Below, one piece after another: positions 8,872 through 16,469 of a stretch of DNA of 64,000 nt (the first letter of the stretch is position 1; each line of letters begins with the position of its first letter). The notes under the pieces were generated by a model. It made no database searches. It saw only the letters and a program-made list of their open reading frames with translations, and had not been told where the DNA came from. This stretch comes from Streptomyces sp. NBC_00536 (GTDB taxonomy: Bacteria; Actinomycetota; Actinomycetes; Streptomycetales; Streptomycetaceae). The stretch lies in the NCBI RefSeq assembly GCF_036346295.1, contig NZ_CP107822.1, positions 25,352-89,351 of the forward strand. Reading direction: 5' to 3'. Both the position numbers and the translations under genes were made by a program.

Positions 8872-9447
8872 TCAGCGCTCCAGGAACGTGCGGCGCCACT
8901 GGAGCGGCGACATCGTCAGGGCAGCCTCGGCGAGGGCCTGCGCGGACGCCGTCTTGAGGCTGGCGAGCGAGGTGTCGATCCAGTCCTGGACCTCCGCGTA
9001 CCCCTGAGACCGGTACTCCACCGCCTGCACCAGGCACTCCAGTTTGTCCGCGTCGTGGGCCACCAGGACTTCGAGGGAGGCACCGCCCTCGTACTCGTCC
9101 ACGATCCGCTGGACGCCGGACTTGACCGACGGGTGTGCGGCGGAGACCTGGTCGGCGGTCACCGCCGAGTTGCTGGCGGCTTCGATGTAGCGGCGGCCGA
9201 TGTGCGGGATGTCGCCGATGCGGGACTCCTGCGTGTCGTGGAAGAGACACATCAGCGCGACCTTGCCCGCGTCGGCGCCCTCCATCATGGCCAGCACGGA
9301 GCCGACGATCCCGACACGGAAGCTGTGCTCGGCGATCGACTCGGGGTTGTTGTTCCCGGTGAACCACCAGCCGGTGCGCTTCGCGTTCTTCAGCACGCCC
9401 ATCTCGAAGAGGAACCCGGCCGTACCCTGCGCCGTCTCGTCTGCCAT
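8872..9447 (-). CDS. HD-domain phosphohydrolase, YfbR/HDDC2-like 5'-deoxynucleotidase
   Basis: A 191-residue cytoplasmic metal-dependent phosphohydrolase. The family signature is complete: GVLKNAKRTGW (residues 17-27), the first metal His in PESIAEHSFR (H41), the HD pair in LFHDTQES (H70, D71) followed by IGDIPH, and the distal Asp in VAHDADKLECL (about D132). This matches the YfbR/HDDC2 group, which removes phosphate from deoxynucleoside 5'-monophosphates. The gene starts 22 bp after the end of the upstream HTH regulator on the same strand, with a GGAGG-like site (rc of 9449-9456), so the two are probably co-transcribed. The in vivo substrate is inferred from family. Confidence 0.85.
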   Translation of the reverse strand: MADETAQGTAGFLFEMGVLKNAKRTGWWFTGNNNPESIAEHSFRVGIVGSVLAMMEGADAGKVALMCLFHDTQESRIGDIPHIGRRYIEAASNSAVTADQVSAAHPSVKSGVQRIVDEYEGGASLEVLVAHDADKLECLVQAVEYRSQGYAEVQDWIDTSLASLKTASAQALAEAALTMSPLQWRRTFLER

Positions 9448-9469
9448 GGTGACCTCCGGTTGCCGATCA

Positions 9470-10561
9470 TCAGTTCTGGTGCAAAACGTAGTGGACCTCC
9501 CCGAGTTCCCGTCTGGATCTCGGAGAGATCCCGCCCTCGTCCGAGAGCCTGTCCAGCCGTCCGGCGAGCGACGCGGACAGAGCGGGAAGAGCTTGCGGGA
9601 GCCAGGGGTGGACGTGCAGCAGCGCCCACAGCGAGTGGGTGTAGAGGTCGACGTAGCCGGGGGCGAAGTGCATCCCCTCGGCGAGGGCCCGCAGGAGCGC
9701 GACGGGATCCAGACCGGTGAGCGCCCGGTCGCGCATGAACGCGTCGTCCGCCTGCGGCTGATGGGCGACGCCGAGCCAGTACGCCCAGTAGTTCAGGTTC
9801 GCGGCCTCACCGTCGTCGTCACCGGCCATGGCCCGCTCGATGAAGTCCCACAGAGGGACGGGGTCGCCCAGCCGGGCCAGGGCGGCAGCCGTTGAGCGCG
9901 CCTCCGCCCACCGCGGGGTCCACCCGTGTCCGGCCAGGGCGCCGCGCCGGGCGTGGAGGGCGTGCGCGGTCCACGCCACCGCCTGCGGGGACCGGTCGTA
10001 GGAGGACAGGTACAGGGCCTGACGGTGCAGCAGGATCCCGCCGGCATCCGCGCGGGGCGCGGTCTCGACGGTGGCCCGCAGCTGCTCGAAGAAGGCGAGG
10101 CGGTCGTCGGGGGCGAGGAGCGGGGCCGCGCCCGCCGGACCCCGTCGGGGTCCGGCCAGGAGCCCGGCCGCGGAGGGAGGCGGGGTGCCGGTGAGCGCCC
10201 AGGCGAGCATGTGCGCGGTCTGGCGGGTGTGGACCCATTCCCCGAGGGGGTGCTCGCCAGCGCGGGCAGAGGCAAGGACGGCCGCGATGATGTGGTCGGC
10301 GTCCATCGCGGGGTCCAGCAGCGCGAGGACGGCCGGGGAGGCTCCCAGGATCGCGAGGCGGCGGCGCATGCCGAGGAGGATCCCGGCCTTCATGTTCGCC
10401 AGCGGGCGGCGCCCCGATTCCCAGCCCTGCACCGTGGCGAGGTCGACGGCCAGGAGCTCGGCGAGCTGCTGCTGTGTGGCCGGGATCGAGGTGCGCGCGG
10501 CGCGCAGCACGAAACCGCTGATGAGACCGGCGCTTAAGGGCCGGTGAGGTCTGGAGTTCAT
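9470..10561 (-). CDS. XRE-type HTH regulator with long helical C-terminal domain
   Basis: A 363-residue regulator. An N-terminal helix-turn-helix of the Cro/C1 type lies at about residues 25-62 (TQQQLAELLAVDLATVQGWESGRR). The remaining 300 residues are Ala/Leu-rich helices without a recognised catalytic motif, probably a TPR-like ligand or protein interaction region as in many Streptomyces XRE proteins. ATG 10561 has AAGGGAG close upstream on the coding strand. It precedes the HD phosphohydrolase gene by 22 bp and may regulate that pair. Its target sites cannot be predicted from the sequence alone. Confidence 0.8.
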   Translation of the reverse strand: MNSRPHRPLSAGLISGFVLRAARTSIPATQQQLAELLAVDLATVQGWESGRRPLANMKAGILLGMRRRLAILGASPAVLALLDPAMDADHIIAAVLASARAGEHPLGEWVHTRQTAHMLAWALTGTPPPSAAGLLAGPRRGPAGAAPLLAPDDRLAFFEQLRATVETAPRADAGGILLHRQALYLSSYDRSPQAVAWTAHALHARRGALAGHGWTPRWAEARSTAAALARLGDPVPLWDFIERAMAGDDDGEAANLNYWAYWLGVAHQPQADDAFMRDRALTGLDPVALLRALAEGMHFAPGYVDLYTHSLWALLHVHPWLPQALPALSASLAGRLDRLSDEGGISPRSRRELGEVHYVLHQN

Positions 10562-10838
10562 GGCGCTCCCTTGGGCACGGCGCGCTCTACTCGTACCCGC
10601 AGTCAGTCCTACTGCACCCAGGCCGCTCGTACGGTCGGTCCGTGGAATCGGGCGGCCCCGTCGGCGGCCCGGCCGCGCTGGTGACGCCCGGATCGGCGAG
10701 GAGGCTGCCGTGTTGCCCGTGTCCCCTCAAAGCCGTACCCGCCGCGGCTACCTGGCCCCGACGATGCGGACCACGGCGGCCGACGAGGTGCTCTCCGGCA
10801 CTGGGCAGATGGTCATCGACGCCCTGACCTGCCGGAGT

Positions 10839-12212
10839 TCAGCCGGCGGCCAGGAAGTCCACCGCGCGCTCGTCCAGCTCCGCCGCACACCGCAGCCCAC
10901 GGGCGCGGAACGGGGCGAGGTCACTGCGCATGGACTTGACGGCCTTGCGGGTGCGGACGGAGCGGACGCCGTCCATATGGTCCATGGCCTGACCCCACGT
11001 CGTGCACGCCTGCTCGATGCCGCCGCGCTTGAGGTGCATCTCGGCTCCGGCGACCAGGTCCAGGGCGACGATCCGGGCGTAGGTCGTGGCCGGGCGGGTG
11101 ATGGCGGCCCGCGCGTAGGCGTCGGCGGCCGCCCGGTGATCCCCCAGGGTCTCGTGGACCTTCGCGGTCCGGGAGTGCACCGAGGCGGCGGGCGGGCCCC
11201 AGGCGAGCGCCCAGAACGGCACTTCGTCGCCGGGCGCCCCGGCCATCAGCACACGAGCCTGCTCGGCTTCGGCGAGCGCTGCCTTCCCCGCTCCGGCCTT
11301 GGCGAGGGTGTGGGCGTGGACGATCCGGAACAGGGCTTCGGTCTGGGCGTCCACGCGGCCCTTGGCCTTGCCGAGGCCGGTCTCGGCCAGAGCCCGGCAG
11401 TGTTCGGGCCGGTGCAGCTTGAGGCCCTGCATCGCCATGGTGCGCATGACGAAGCCGTCGTGGCCGGTGATCCCGGACTCCACGGCGAGGCCGTAGGACT
11501 GGAGGTAGTAGCGCTGGGCGAGGCCTTGCTGTCCGGCGTCGTAGGACTTCCAGCCCAGCAGGTGGACGCCCCGGCTGGCGGCCGACAGCATCTGCTGGCG
11601 GGTCTCCTCGGTGCGGAACCGGCCCCGGCACAGGGGGGCGACGTCGTCCCGCAGGTAGGTGACCAGGGCGGACCGTCCGTGCTGGCCGCCGTGGCGCTCG
11701 TCCATCTCGGAGAACATGCCGATCATGTCGCGGACGGCGGCAACTTCGGCCATGCCGATGATCTGCCCGGTGCGGGCGGCGGCGGTGCGGGCAGCGATCT
11801 CCCCGACGTGCGCGAGGGGGAGGGCGGCGGCGGCCACCGAGTACGCGGAGGCCGCCAGGAAGCGTCTGCGGTCCAACTCGGCCCTCCACATCGGGATCAG
11901 GGAGTCGAGCGGATCGGCCCCCACCGTCAGCCCGATGCTTTCATGCCCATCGGCGGCGGCTTCGGGGAACCCGAGGTCGCAGGAGGTCAGCAGGCGGCCC
12001 AGCCGGCGGGAGAGCGCGACGGCCAGGTACCGGCCGGTGCCGGACTGCGGCCGGGTGCCCGCGATCCAGTGCTCCACCGCCGACTTGTTGGTGCGCAGGC
12101 TCGTCCCGCACTCGGCCGCGACGGCCCGCACCGCCTTGGCGACGGCCTCGTACGTCCAGCCGGATTCGGCGACGAGGTCGCGGAGCTTGTCGTTCGGCGT
12201 GCGCGTGGCCAT
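10839..12212 (-). CDS. HTH/TPR-type transcriptional regulator
   Basis: A 457-residue protein. The N-terminal 80 residues include a helix-turn-helix-like region (DKLRDLVAESGWTYEAVAKA, then KSAVEHWIAG). An RRRFLAASAYSVAAAALPL segment near residue 115 resembles a twin-arginine or hydrophobic stretch seen in many Streptomyces TPR regulators. The rest is helical, with TPR-like repeats. ATG 12212 is preferred to GTG 12218 because GGGCAGG lies 6 nt upstream of the ATG. The gene is divergent from the small-gene operon starting at 12321, which it may control. Family membership is clear in outline; target and ligand are unknown. Confidence 0.8.
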   Translation of the reverse strand: MATRTPNDKLRDLVAESGWTYEAVAKAVRAVAAECGTSLRTNKSAVEHWIAGTRPQSGTGRYLAVALSRRLGRLLTSCDLGFPEAAADGHESIGLTVGADPLDSLIPMWRAELDRRRFLAASAYSVAAAALPLAHVGEIAARTAAARTGQIIGMAEVAAVRDMIGMFSEMDERHGGQHGRSALVTYLRDDVAPLCRGRFRTEETRQQMLSAASRGVHLLGWKSYDAGQQGLAQRYYLQSYGLAVESGITGHDGFVMRTMAMQGLKLHRPEHCRALAETGLGKAKGRVDAQTEALFRIVHAHTLAKAGAGKAALAEAEQARVLMAGAPGDEVPFWALAWGPPAASVHSRTAKVHETLGDHRAAADAYARAAITRPATTYARIVALDLVAGAEMHLKRGGIEQACTTWGQAMDHMDGVRSVRTRKAVKSMRSDLAPFRARGLRCAAELDERAVDFLAAG

Positions 12213-12222
12213 GAGCACCTGC

Positions 12223-12239
12223 CCGTATACCCGATATAC
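12223..12239. promoter_or_regulatory. Tandem TATAC repeats upstream of the TPR regulator
   Basis: CCGTATAC (12223-12230) is followed directly by CCGATATAC (12231-12239). On the minus strand this gives TATA-rich elements just upstream of ATG 12212, in a region otherwise very GC-rich. It could be a -10 box plus operator for autoregulation. No -35 element is obvious. Confidence 0.35.
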
Positions 12240-12320
12240 CGCTTTGCCTGCCTCACACCGTACTCCCGCGCGGTGACGCGGAGTTCACTATTCATCACGC
12301 CAGCCCGACAGGAATGGACA

Positions 12321-12782
12321 GTGACGACCATGCCGACGCAGTCAGCGCATCAGGACACGGAGGGGAGTCCGCCGCAGCGGCTGCTCCAGCTCGCCTCACC
12401 CGAAGGCAGGGTCCTGACGGTGGTCCGCGCCGACGGCACCACCGCGAAGCTGCCGGTCGACGTGGTCCTGATCAGCGAGACGGTGTCCCAGGTCCTGGAG
12501 CACCGGGAAGGCACCCCCGATCGCACGGTGTGCGCGCAGTGGTTCCGGTGGCTGGCGGGGCACCTGAGGCTCCTGGCACCGATCGCCGTGCAGCAGGCCC
12601 CCCGCTGGGGAGACCCGGAGCGCACGGAGCTGGTCGAGGAGGGGGCCGCCGCTGTCGACCGGGCCCTGGCCGCCGGACTGCCCGCCGACCAGCACGCCGC
12701 CTACGTTTACGTCCAGGAGCTCGCCCGGGAGTGCCGGGGCCTGCTCGGTCTCGTCCTGGACCAGCCCGGGGACGGGCGGTGA
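12321..12782 (+). CDS. Unknown 153-residue protein
   Basis: GTG 12321 was chosen because AGGA lies 7 nt upstream; ATG 12330 is the alternative. The protein is soluble and mixed alpha/beta: an N-terminal strand region (RVLTVVRADGTTAKLPVDVV) and a helical C-terminus with a Trp-rich patch (WFRWLAGHLRLLAP). It has no TM helix, cysteine cluster or catalytic motif that I recognise. Its stop overlaps the next GTG (GTGA), so it is the first gene of a two- or three-gene operon divergent from the TPR regulator. Much longer open frames in this phase upstream are antisense to that regulator and are not real. Confidence 0.65.
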   Translation: MTTMPTQSAHQDTEGSPPQRLLQLASPEGRVLTVVRADGTTAKLPVDVVLISETVSQVLEHREGTPDRTVCAQWFRWLAGHLRLLAPIAVQQAPRWGDPERTELVEEGAAAVDRALAAGLPADQHAAYVYVQELARECRGLLGLVLDQPGDGR

Positions 12783-13063
12783 GCCCGGTGGCCGCGCGCC
12801 GGAAGAACCCCCGGCTACGCGTCGGCGACCCGGTGACCGGGCGGACGTACGTGGAGCCGGAGGACCGCGGCCGCGAGTCGCCGAAGCCGATCACCGGGAC
12901 CGTCTCCCAGATCGGGTCCGGCTGGGACGGTGTGGACGAGGGCCTCGCCTACGTGTGGGTGCGCCTGCCGTCCGGCCGGGAGGCGAAGGCCTTGGCCCAG
13001 GAGCTGGAGCCCGCCCCGTCCGCCGGCGCAGGTGCCCCCCGTCACCTGCCGCGGCGGCCATGA
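12779..13063 (+). CDS. Small 94-residue protein, unknown
   Basis: Starts at GTG 12779, overlapping the preceding stop, so translation is coupled. The N-terminus is basic (AARRKNPRLRVGDPVTGRTYVEPED). The middle has an SH3-like alternation of strands (ITGTVSQIGSGW, LAYVWVRLPSG), suggesting a small beta-barrel. The C-terminus is Pro/Ala-rich and may be disordered. No family recognised. A nucleic-acid or protein-binding accessory role would fit the shape but is speculative. Confidence 0.6.
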   Translation: MSPVAARRKNPRLRVGDPVTGRTYVEPEDRGRESPKPITGTVSQIGSGWDGVDEGLAYVWVRLPSGREAKALAQELEPAPSAGAGAPRHLPRRP

Positions 13064-13184
13064 AAGCTGCCGCGCGTCCGGGCGGGACCACGGCCCCGGG
13101 CGCGCGGCGTTCCACCGCACCAACCGCACCGGCCCACCAGGGGCGTGCGGGCACATCATCAGCACCTCGTCGAAGGAGACCGAG

Positions 13185-13754
13185 ATGAGCACGAGCATGC
13201 CCAACCCCGCGCAGGTGGCCCACCGGGCGACCGAGGTCCTGGACGCGATCCTTGCCGACGAGGAGTTCGCCGCGTTCGAGGCCGCCACCCTGGAGTACAG
13301 CAGCGACTGGCAGTGCTTCACCGGGTTCCCCGTCATCGAGCGCTGGAGCCTGGACCGAGACAAGGGGCCTCTGTTCACCGAGGGGCTGCGGGCCCTCGCC
13401 CTCAAGGCGGCCGTCGCCGACCTCACCGGCGACGAGCGCCTGGCCGAGGTCGCCGTCGCGGTGCCGGTGGACGAGATGACCCACGCGATGATCGCCCAGC
13501 CCCAGCTGTTCGCCCGGATCGCGGCCCGGACCGGCTTCCAGCTCATCCACCAGACCGACCAGGAGCACACCGACTACACCGAGGGCGACTTCACCCACCG
13601 CGCCTACCGGCTGGCCTGGGGCGAGCCCCCGGCCCGCTACTGGCTCCCGAAGGGCGAGGTGGACCGGCGCGTCGGCATCCTCACCGAGCGGTACGCGAGC
13701 ATCGGGATGGACCGGGCCGGGCGCGAGCACGCCATCGACTTCGCGGCCGCCTAG
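13185..13754 (+). CDS. Unknown 189-residue soluble protein
   Basis: ATG 13185 has an excellent ribosome binding site, AAGGAG at 13174-13179. The protein has no TM segment. It contains a helical N-terminus (QVAHRATEVLDAILADEEFAAFEAATLEY), a central LTGDERLAEVAVAVPVDEMTHAMI segment written here in two parts (LTGDERLAEVAV, PVDEMTHAMI), and an acidic-aromatic patch with EHTDYTEGD. No catalytic signature is recognised. It follows the 94-residue protein by 121 bp, so it may be separately initiated. Its stop overlaps the convergent small gene by 4 bp. Confidence 0.7.
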   Translation: MSTSMPNPAQVAHRATEVLDAILADEEFAAFEAATLEYSSDWQCFTGFPVIERWSLDRDKGPLFTEGLRALALKAAVADLTGDERLAEVAVAVPVDEMTHAMIAQPQLFARIAARTGFQLIHQTDQEHTDYTEGDFTHRAYRLAWGEPPARYWLPKGEVDRRVGILTERYASIGMDRAGREHAIDFAAA

Positions 13755-14038
13755 CCGCGGGCCTGCCACCAGCGGCGCCGCCGGGCCGGTTCAGCCGGGA
13801 TGACGACCGGTTCGGGCGGCGGGGCGATCCGGTCCGGCGCCAGCCCCACCTTGTGGGGATGGACGCAGGCAGGGGTCCCGTCGGCGGTGTACCGGTGTCC
13901 GTCGGCCGGATTGAACGGACACTCCCGCGAAGGCCGGTCGAACACCACGAAGGCTTCGCGCGGGAGCCGCAGCGCAGGACAGATCCCGCACGACAGATGG
14001 TCGGGGTTCGTCACGAACGGCGTCGGCGTCTCGTCCAT
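13751..14038 (-). CDS. Small Cys-containing protein, probable leaderless mRNA
   Basis: A 95-residue protein from ATG 14038. Cysteines occur as CGIC near residue 18 and singly further on (ECPF, ACVHPH), with several His, compatible with a small zinc-binding fold. The C-terminus is Pro-rich and ends in a basic RRRRWW patch. The start is supported by a TACCGT -10-like element 6 nt upstream on the minus strand, with no ribosome binding site, which fits a leaderless transcript. The open frame extends further 5', but that part overlaps a hairpin and looks non-coding. Function unknown. Confidence 0.55.
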   Translation of the reverse strand: MDETPTPFVTNPDHLSCGICPALRLPREAFVVFDRPSRECPFNPADGHRYTADGTPACVHPHKVGLAPDRIAPPPEPVVIPAEPARRRRWWQARG

Positions 14039-14154
14039 GGCGGGACGGTAGCGCAACGGACCACCAGTCGAGGCCTCCTTCCCCGCATCCGTCCGCCGCA
14101 CCGGTCCGCCGGCACAGACGCCCTGGCCCTGTTGTGATCTGACCCCCCGTGACT

Positions 14155-14187
14155 GTGAGCCCCTGCCGTCGCCCGGCAGGGGCTCAC
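14155..14187. terminator. Perfect 14-bp stem hairpin
   Basis: GTGAGCCCCTGCCG (14155-14168) pairs exactly with CGGCAGGGGCTCAC (14174-14187) across a 5-nt loop. No T tract follows. It lies between two divergent genes rather than after a gene, so it may insulate them or end an unseen short transcript. Confidence 0.55.
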
Positions 14188-14225
14188 GCGCGCCCGCGCC
14201 GTCAACCGTCCGAGCGCAACTCACC

Positions 14226-14259
14226 CCAGAAACTCACCTCTTAAGAGGTGAGTTTCTGG
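14226..14259. promoter_or_regulatory. 34-bp perfect palindrome, candidate operator
   Basis: Two 17-bp arms meet at CTTAAG (centre 14242/14243) with no spacer; the core is TCACCTCTTAAGAGGTGA. It ends 13 bp before ATG 14273 and overlaps where the -35 region would be if TATGCT (14261-14266), 6 nt upstream of the ATG, is the -10 box of a leaderless promoter. The same 18-bp core recurs inside a 50-bp palindrome at 38716-38765. A dimeric repressor site is the simplest reading. Confidence 0.7.
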
Positions 14260-14272
14260 ATATGCTGAGGTC

Positions 14273-15124
14273 ATGACCACAGAGGCCGCAGTCGACATCG
14301 ACGCCGTCATCCCCGAGCCCGCGCCCATCCCGTCGCTGGAACTCGTCCCCGACATCCCCGCCACACCTGTCGCAGAGATCGCGGCCGGAGTCACCGCCGC
14401 CCTGGTAGCCGGGTGGAACGCGATCCGCGTACGACACCCGGACCTGCCCGAGGCAGTCGTCAGCATGGCCACCGGCGGCCGCGCGAGCTCCGTCGAGCTG
14501 GCCCACTTCGCGCCCCGACGGTGGCGCCTGCGCGAAGGCGACGCCGTGCACCACGAGGTGTTCGTCACCGCGGAGTCGCTCGCCGACGGCGCGGACAAGG
14601 TCTTCGGCTACCTGCTGCACGAGGCCGTCCACGCGGTCTGCGAAGCCCGAGGAGAGGACGACTGCTCCGCCAGCCAGTACCACAACAAGGTCTTCCGCCG
14701 GGTGGCCCAGGAACTGGGGCTGATCGAACGCCAGCACATTGAGCCCAAGTGGAAGAAGAAGTACGGGTTCGCGGGCTACTCGGTTCTGAGCGAGGAGACC
14801 AAGACCGCCTACGCCGAGCAGATCACCGCCCTGGACGCGGCGATGCAGGCCACCCGTACGCCCGATCTCTACCTCTCCAGCACCCGGGGAGGCGGCGGCA
14901 AGGGTAAGTCGACCGGCGGCGTCGACGCCTCCGCCGGCGACGACACCGGCGAGGAGAGCGAGACCCCGGCGAAGAAGGAGAAGGAAGACCGCAACTACGT
15001 CAAGGCCACCTGTCGATGCACCCCGGCCGCGGTCATCCGGGTGTCGCCCCAGACCCTGGCGCGCCGCAGGATCATGTGCGGCGAGTGCGTGTCCGACTTC
15101 ACCGTGGGGGAGTCCGAGGAGTGA
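14273..15124 (+). CDS. SprT-like zinc metalloprotease-fold protein
   Basis: A 283-residue protein with the zincin motif HEAVH at residues 116-120 and a likely third ligand His in QYHNKVFRR (H137), as in SprT-like proteins. The C-terminus has a Cys pair pattern, TCRCTP then MCGECVSD (about 252-272), typical of the zinc ribbon that follows a SprT domain, joined by a Lys/Glu/Gly-rich linker. In SprT relatives such as SPRTN the protease acts on DNA-bound proteins; whether this one does is unknown. Transcription is probably leaderless from TATGCT 6 nt before ATG 14273, under the palindrome at 14226-14259. A strong hairpin follows. Confidence 0.8.
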   Translation: MTTEAAVDIDAVIPEPAPIPSLELVPDIPATPVAEIAAGVTAALVAGWNAIRVRHPDLPEAVVSMATGGRASSVELAHFAPRRWRLREGDAVHHEVFVTAESLADGADKVFGYLLHEAVHAVCEARGEDDCSASQYHNKVFRRVAQELGLIERQHIEPKWKKKYGFAGYSVLSEETKTAYAEQITALDAAMQATRTPDLYLSSTRGGGGKGKSTGGVDASAGDDTGEESETPAKKEKEDRNYVKATCRCTPAAVIRVSPQTLARRRIMCGECVSDFTVGESEE

Positions 15125-15132
15125 GGGTGGTC

Positions 15133-15146
15133 TATCTAGCCAGATA
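15133..15146. promoter_or_regulatory. TATCTAGCCAGATA site (dispersed motif copy 1)
   Basis: An inverted repeat with one mismatch, just after the SprT-like stop. It matches a dispersed motif with consensus TTATCTGGCCAGATAA, also seen at 16448, 40877 and (half site) 55363, always between genes. Confidence 0.5.
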
Positions 15147-15150
15147 ACCC

Positions 15151-15197
15151 GCGGGCCCCGGCGGTCCCCTCGCGCAGAGGGGGGAGCCGGGGCCCGC
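15151..15197. terminator. Strong terminator hairpin after the SprT-like gene
   Basis: GCGGGCCCCGGC (15151-15162) pairs perfectly with GCCGGGGCCCGC (15186-15197); the loop itself contains a second C-rich/G-rich pairing. It begins 27 bp after the stop. Confidence 0.75.
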
Positions 15198-15450
15198 TTC
15201 GTGTGCGGCTTGCCCGCCGTCGATCCTTCGGTCCAGGCGCCTGGAGCGAAGTGCGGAGAGTGCGGCCCTGGTGCCAGCCGTAAAACCGGTACCTAGGGGC
15301 GGGCCGCGGACCCCACGGTCGAAGGTGTGAACCCCCTTCGGCGACGTGTCGCCGGGTACGACCGCGTAACCCGATTTGAGCGTAGCGCCCTCCGGACTTC
15401 TGGCGAAGCCCCGGGCGGCAGTTGTGACGAGCGGGGCCCGTCGAGGTTGA
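15198..15450. other. Gene-free interval
   Basis: No supported coding frame on either strand. It separates the end of the SprT-like transcript from the convergent ten-gene minus-strand run. A few short GC-rich inverted repeats are visible but none is distinctive. Confidence 0.4.
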
Positions 15451-15915
15451 TCAGCTGCCTTCGGTGGAGAAGTGCAGGGCGGCGGCGGTGACGAACCGGT
15501 CCGCCGCCGCGATGGCCCTCTCGCGAAGCGCGTCGAGGCTCTCGTGGTCCGGGGCTTCGCGCAGCGCGACGGCGGCGCGGGCCGCTTCCTCGGCGGCCGC
15601 CGTCAGCGAGGGCATCAGGATGGAGACGGTGACCTTCGGCGCCTCGATGGCGGAGCGGGTGGCGTGGGACTCAGCCCGGGCTGCGGCGAGGACCTCGGGG
15701 GCGGCTTCGTCGAGCCGCAGGCCCTCCCGTACGGCCATGGCGCGGCGGTGGCCGGCGAGGGCGGCGGCGAACGCGGTGGCGGCCGCCAGCTCCTTGTCCT
15801 GGCGGTGCTCCTGGCGGGCCTCTATGAAGCTCGTGCGGGTCGTGCGGTGCTGGATGGCTCCGGCCACCACCGCACCGAGCAGCGTCCCCAGGACGGCAAT
15901 CGCGGTGCTCAGCAT
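15451..15915 (-). CDS. Single-TM protein, unknown
   Basis: A 154-residue protein from ATG 15915 (MLSTAIAVLGTLLGAVVAGAI): one N-terminal membrane helix followed by a long charged helical region (SFIEARQEHRQDKELAAAT) that could form a coiled coil, all probably cytoplasmic. The frame is open upstream, but that portion is antisense-like Arg-rich translation of the neighbouring gene. The start lies inside the end of the zinc-finger gene (ATGCTGA overlap), so it is translationally coupled and is the last gene of the minus-strand run. Function unknown. Confidence 0.7.
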   Translation of the reverse strand: MLSTAIAVLGTLLGAVVAGAIQHRTTRTSFIEARQEHRQDKELAAATAFAAALAGHRRAMAVREGLRLDEAAPEVLAAARAESHATRSAIEAPKVTVSILMPSLTAAAEEAARAAVALREAPDHESLDALRERAIAAADRFVTAAALHFSTEGS

Positions 15916-16391
15916 GAGCCCTCCATGCGGGTGGCCGGTCCGGAGGCGACGGAGTCGCGCCGGTCGTCCCAGCCCGTGCAGTGGGTGGTCTCGCGGCCGT
16001 CGGTCGCCCAGCGGACGGTGATCTGCCACGACGGCCAGGTGGCCCGCGGGCCGCGGTCGATCTCGATCACCTCGTACTCCTCGCCGCCGGCGACGAGCCG
16101 GTAGCGGCCCCCGACGACCCGCGGGCCGACCTGGAGGTTCACGAACTCCGCGTGCGTCATCTCGTACCCCTCCTCGGCGTCGCCGAGGAGCTCGTCGGGG
16201 GTGTCGCCCCCGCACTCGTTGCAGGTGCTGCACGCCTGCGGGTTGACGGTCCCGCAGGTAGCGCACGTCCACGAGGGACGCTGGCAGTCGTGGCAGGCGT
16301 CGTAGTGATCCGGGTTGCTTGCCCCACAGATGCAGGTCCATGCCCGCCGCTCCCGCAGAGCGGCGGCGACGTCTTCCAGGTACGTGCCCAT
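15909..16391 (-). CDS. Double zinc-finger (RanBP2-like) small protein
   Basis: A 160-residue protein with two tandem W-x-C-x(1-2)-C zinc modules: WTCICGASNPDHYDACHDC (residues 18-36) and WTCATCGTVNPQACSTCNEC (residues 40-59). The Trp before the first Cys pair and the N-P in the loop are typical of RanBP2-type zinc fingers. The C-terminal 80 residues form a predicted beta-rich domain. ATG 16391 is preceded on its strand by AAGGAAG. It lies downstream of the 16470-17258 gene across a 78-bp gap containing a TTATCTGGCCAGAAT site, so it may have its own promoter. Function unknown; nucleic-acid or protein binding is plausible. Confidence 0.75.
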   Translation of the reverse strand: MGTYLEDVAAALRERRAWTCICGASNPDHYDACHDCQRPSWTCATCGTVNPQACSTCNECGGDTPDELLGDAEEGYEMTHAEFVNLQVGPRVVGGRYRLVAGGEEYEVIEIDRGPRATWPSWQITVRWATDGRETTHCTGWDDRRDSVASGPATRMEGSC

Positions 16392-16447
16392 CAGGGGACT
16401 TCCTTTCAGCGAGGGGGCCGGGAAGACCTGGCCCCGGATTGGTGGTC

Positions 16448-16461
16448 ATTCTGGCCAGATA
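16448..16461. promoter_or_regulatory. TTATCTGGCCAGAAT site (dispersed motif copy 2)
   Basis: The right arm CCAGATA (16455-16461) is intact; the left arm ATTCTGG matches at five of seven positions. It lies in the 78-bp gap upstream of the double zinc-finger gene, so it could be part of an internal promoter or operator. Confidence 0.45.
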
Positions 16462-16469
16462 AACCGAGA

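Noticed and set aside
10642..10838. Short plus-strand frames, one with GTG 10710 behind a GAGGAGG sequence
   Set aside because: Good initiation context, but the frame runs straight into antisense translation of the regulator, so it is at best a truncated remnant. No recognisable domain.
10560..12782. A 740-codon plus-strand frame over the TPR regulator
   Set aside because: Most of it is antisense to the 457-residue regulator, which has domain structure and a ribosome binding site; only the last 153 codons (from 12321) look genuine.
14155..14187. Hairpin as a small RNA or riboswitch
   Set aside because: A simple perfect stem with no conserved secondary motifs; a terminator or insulator is sufficient.
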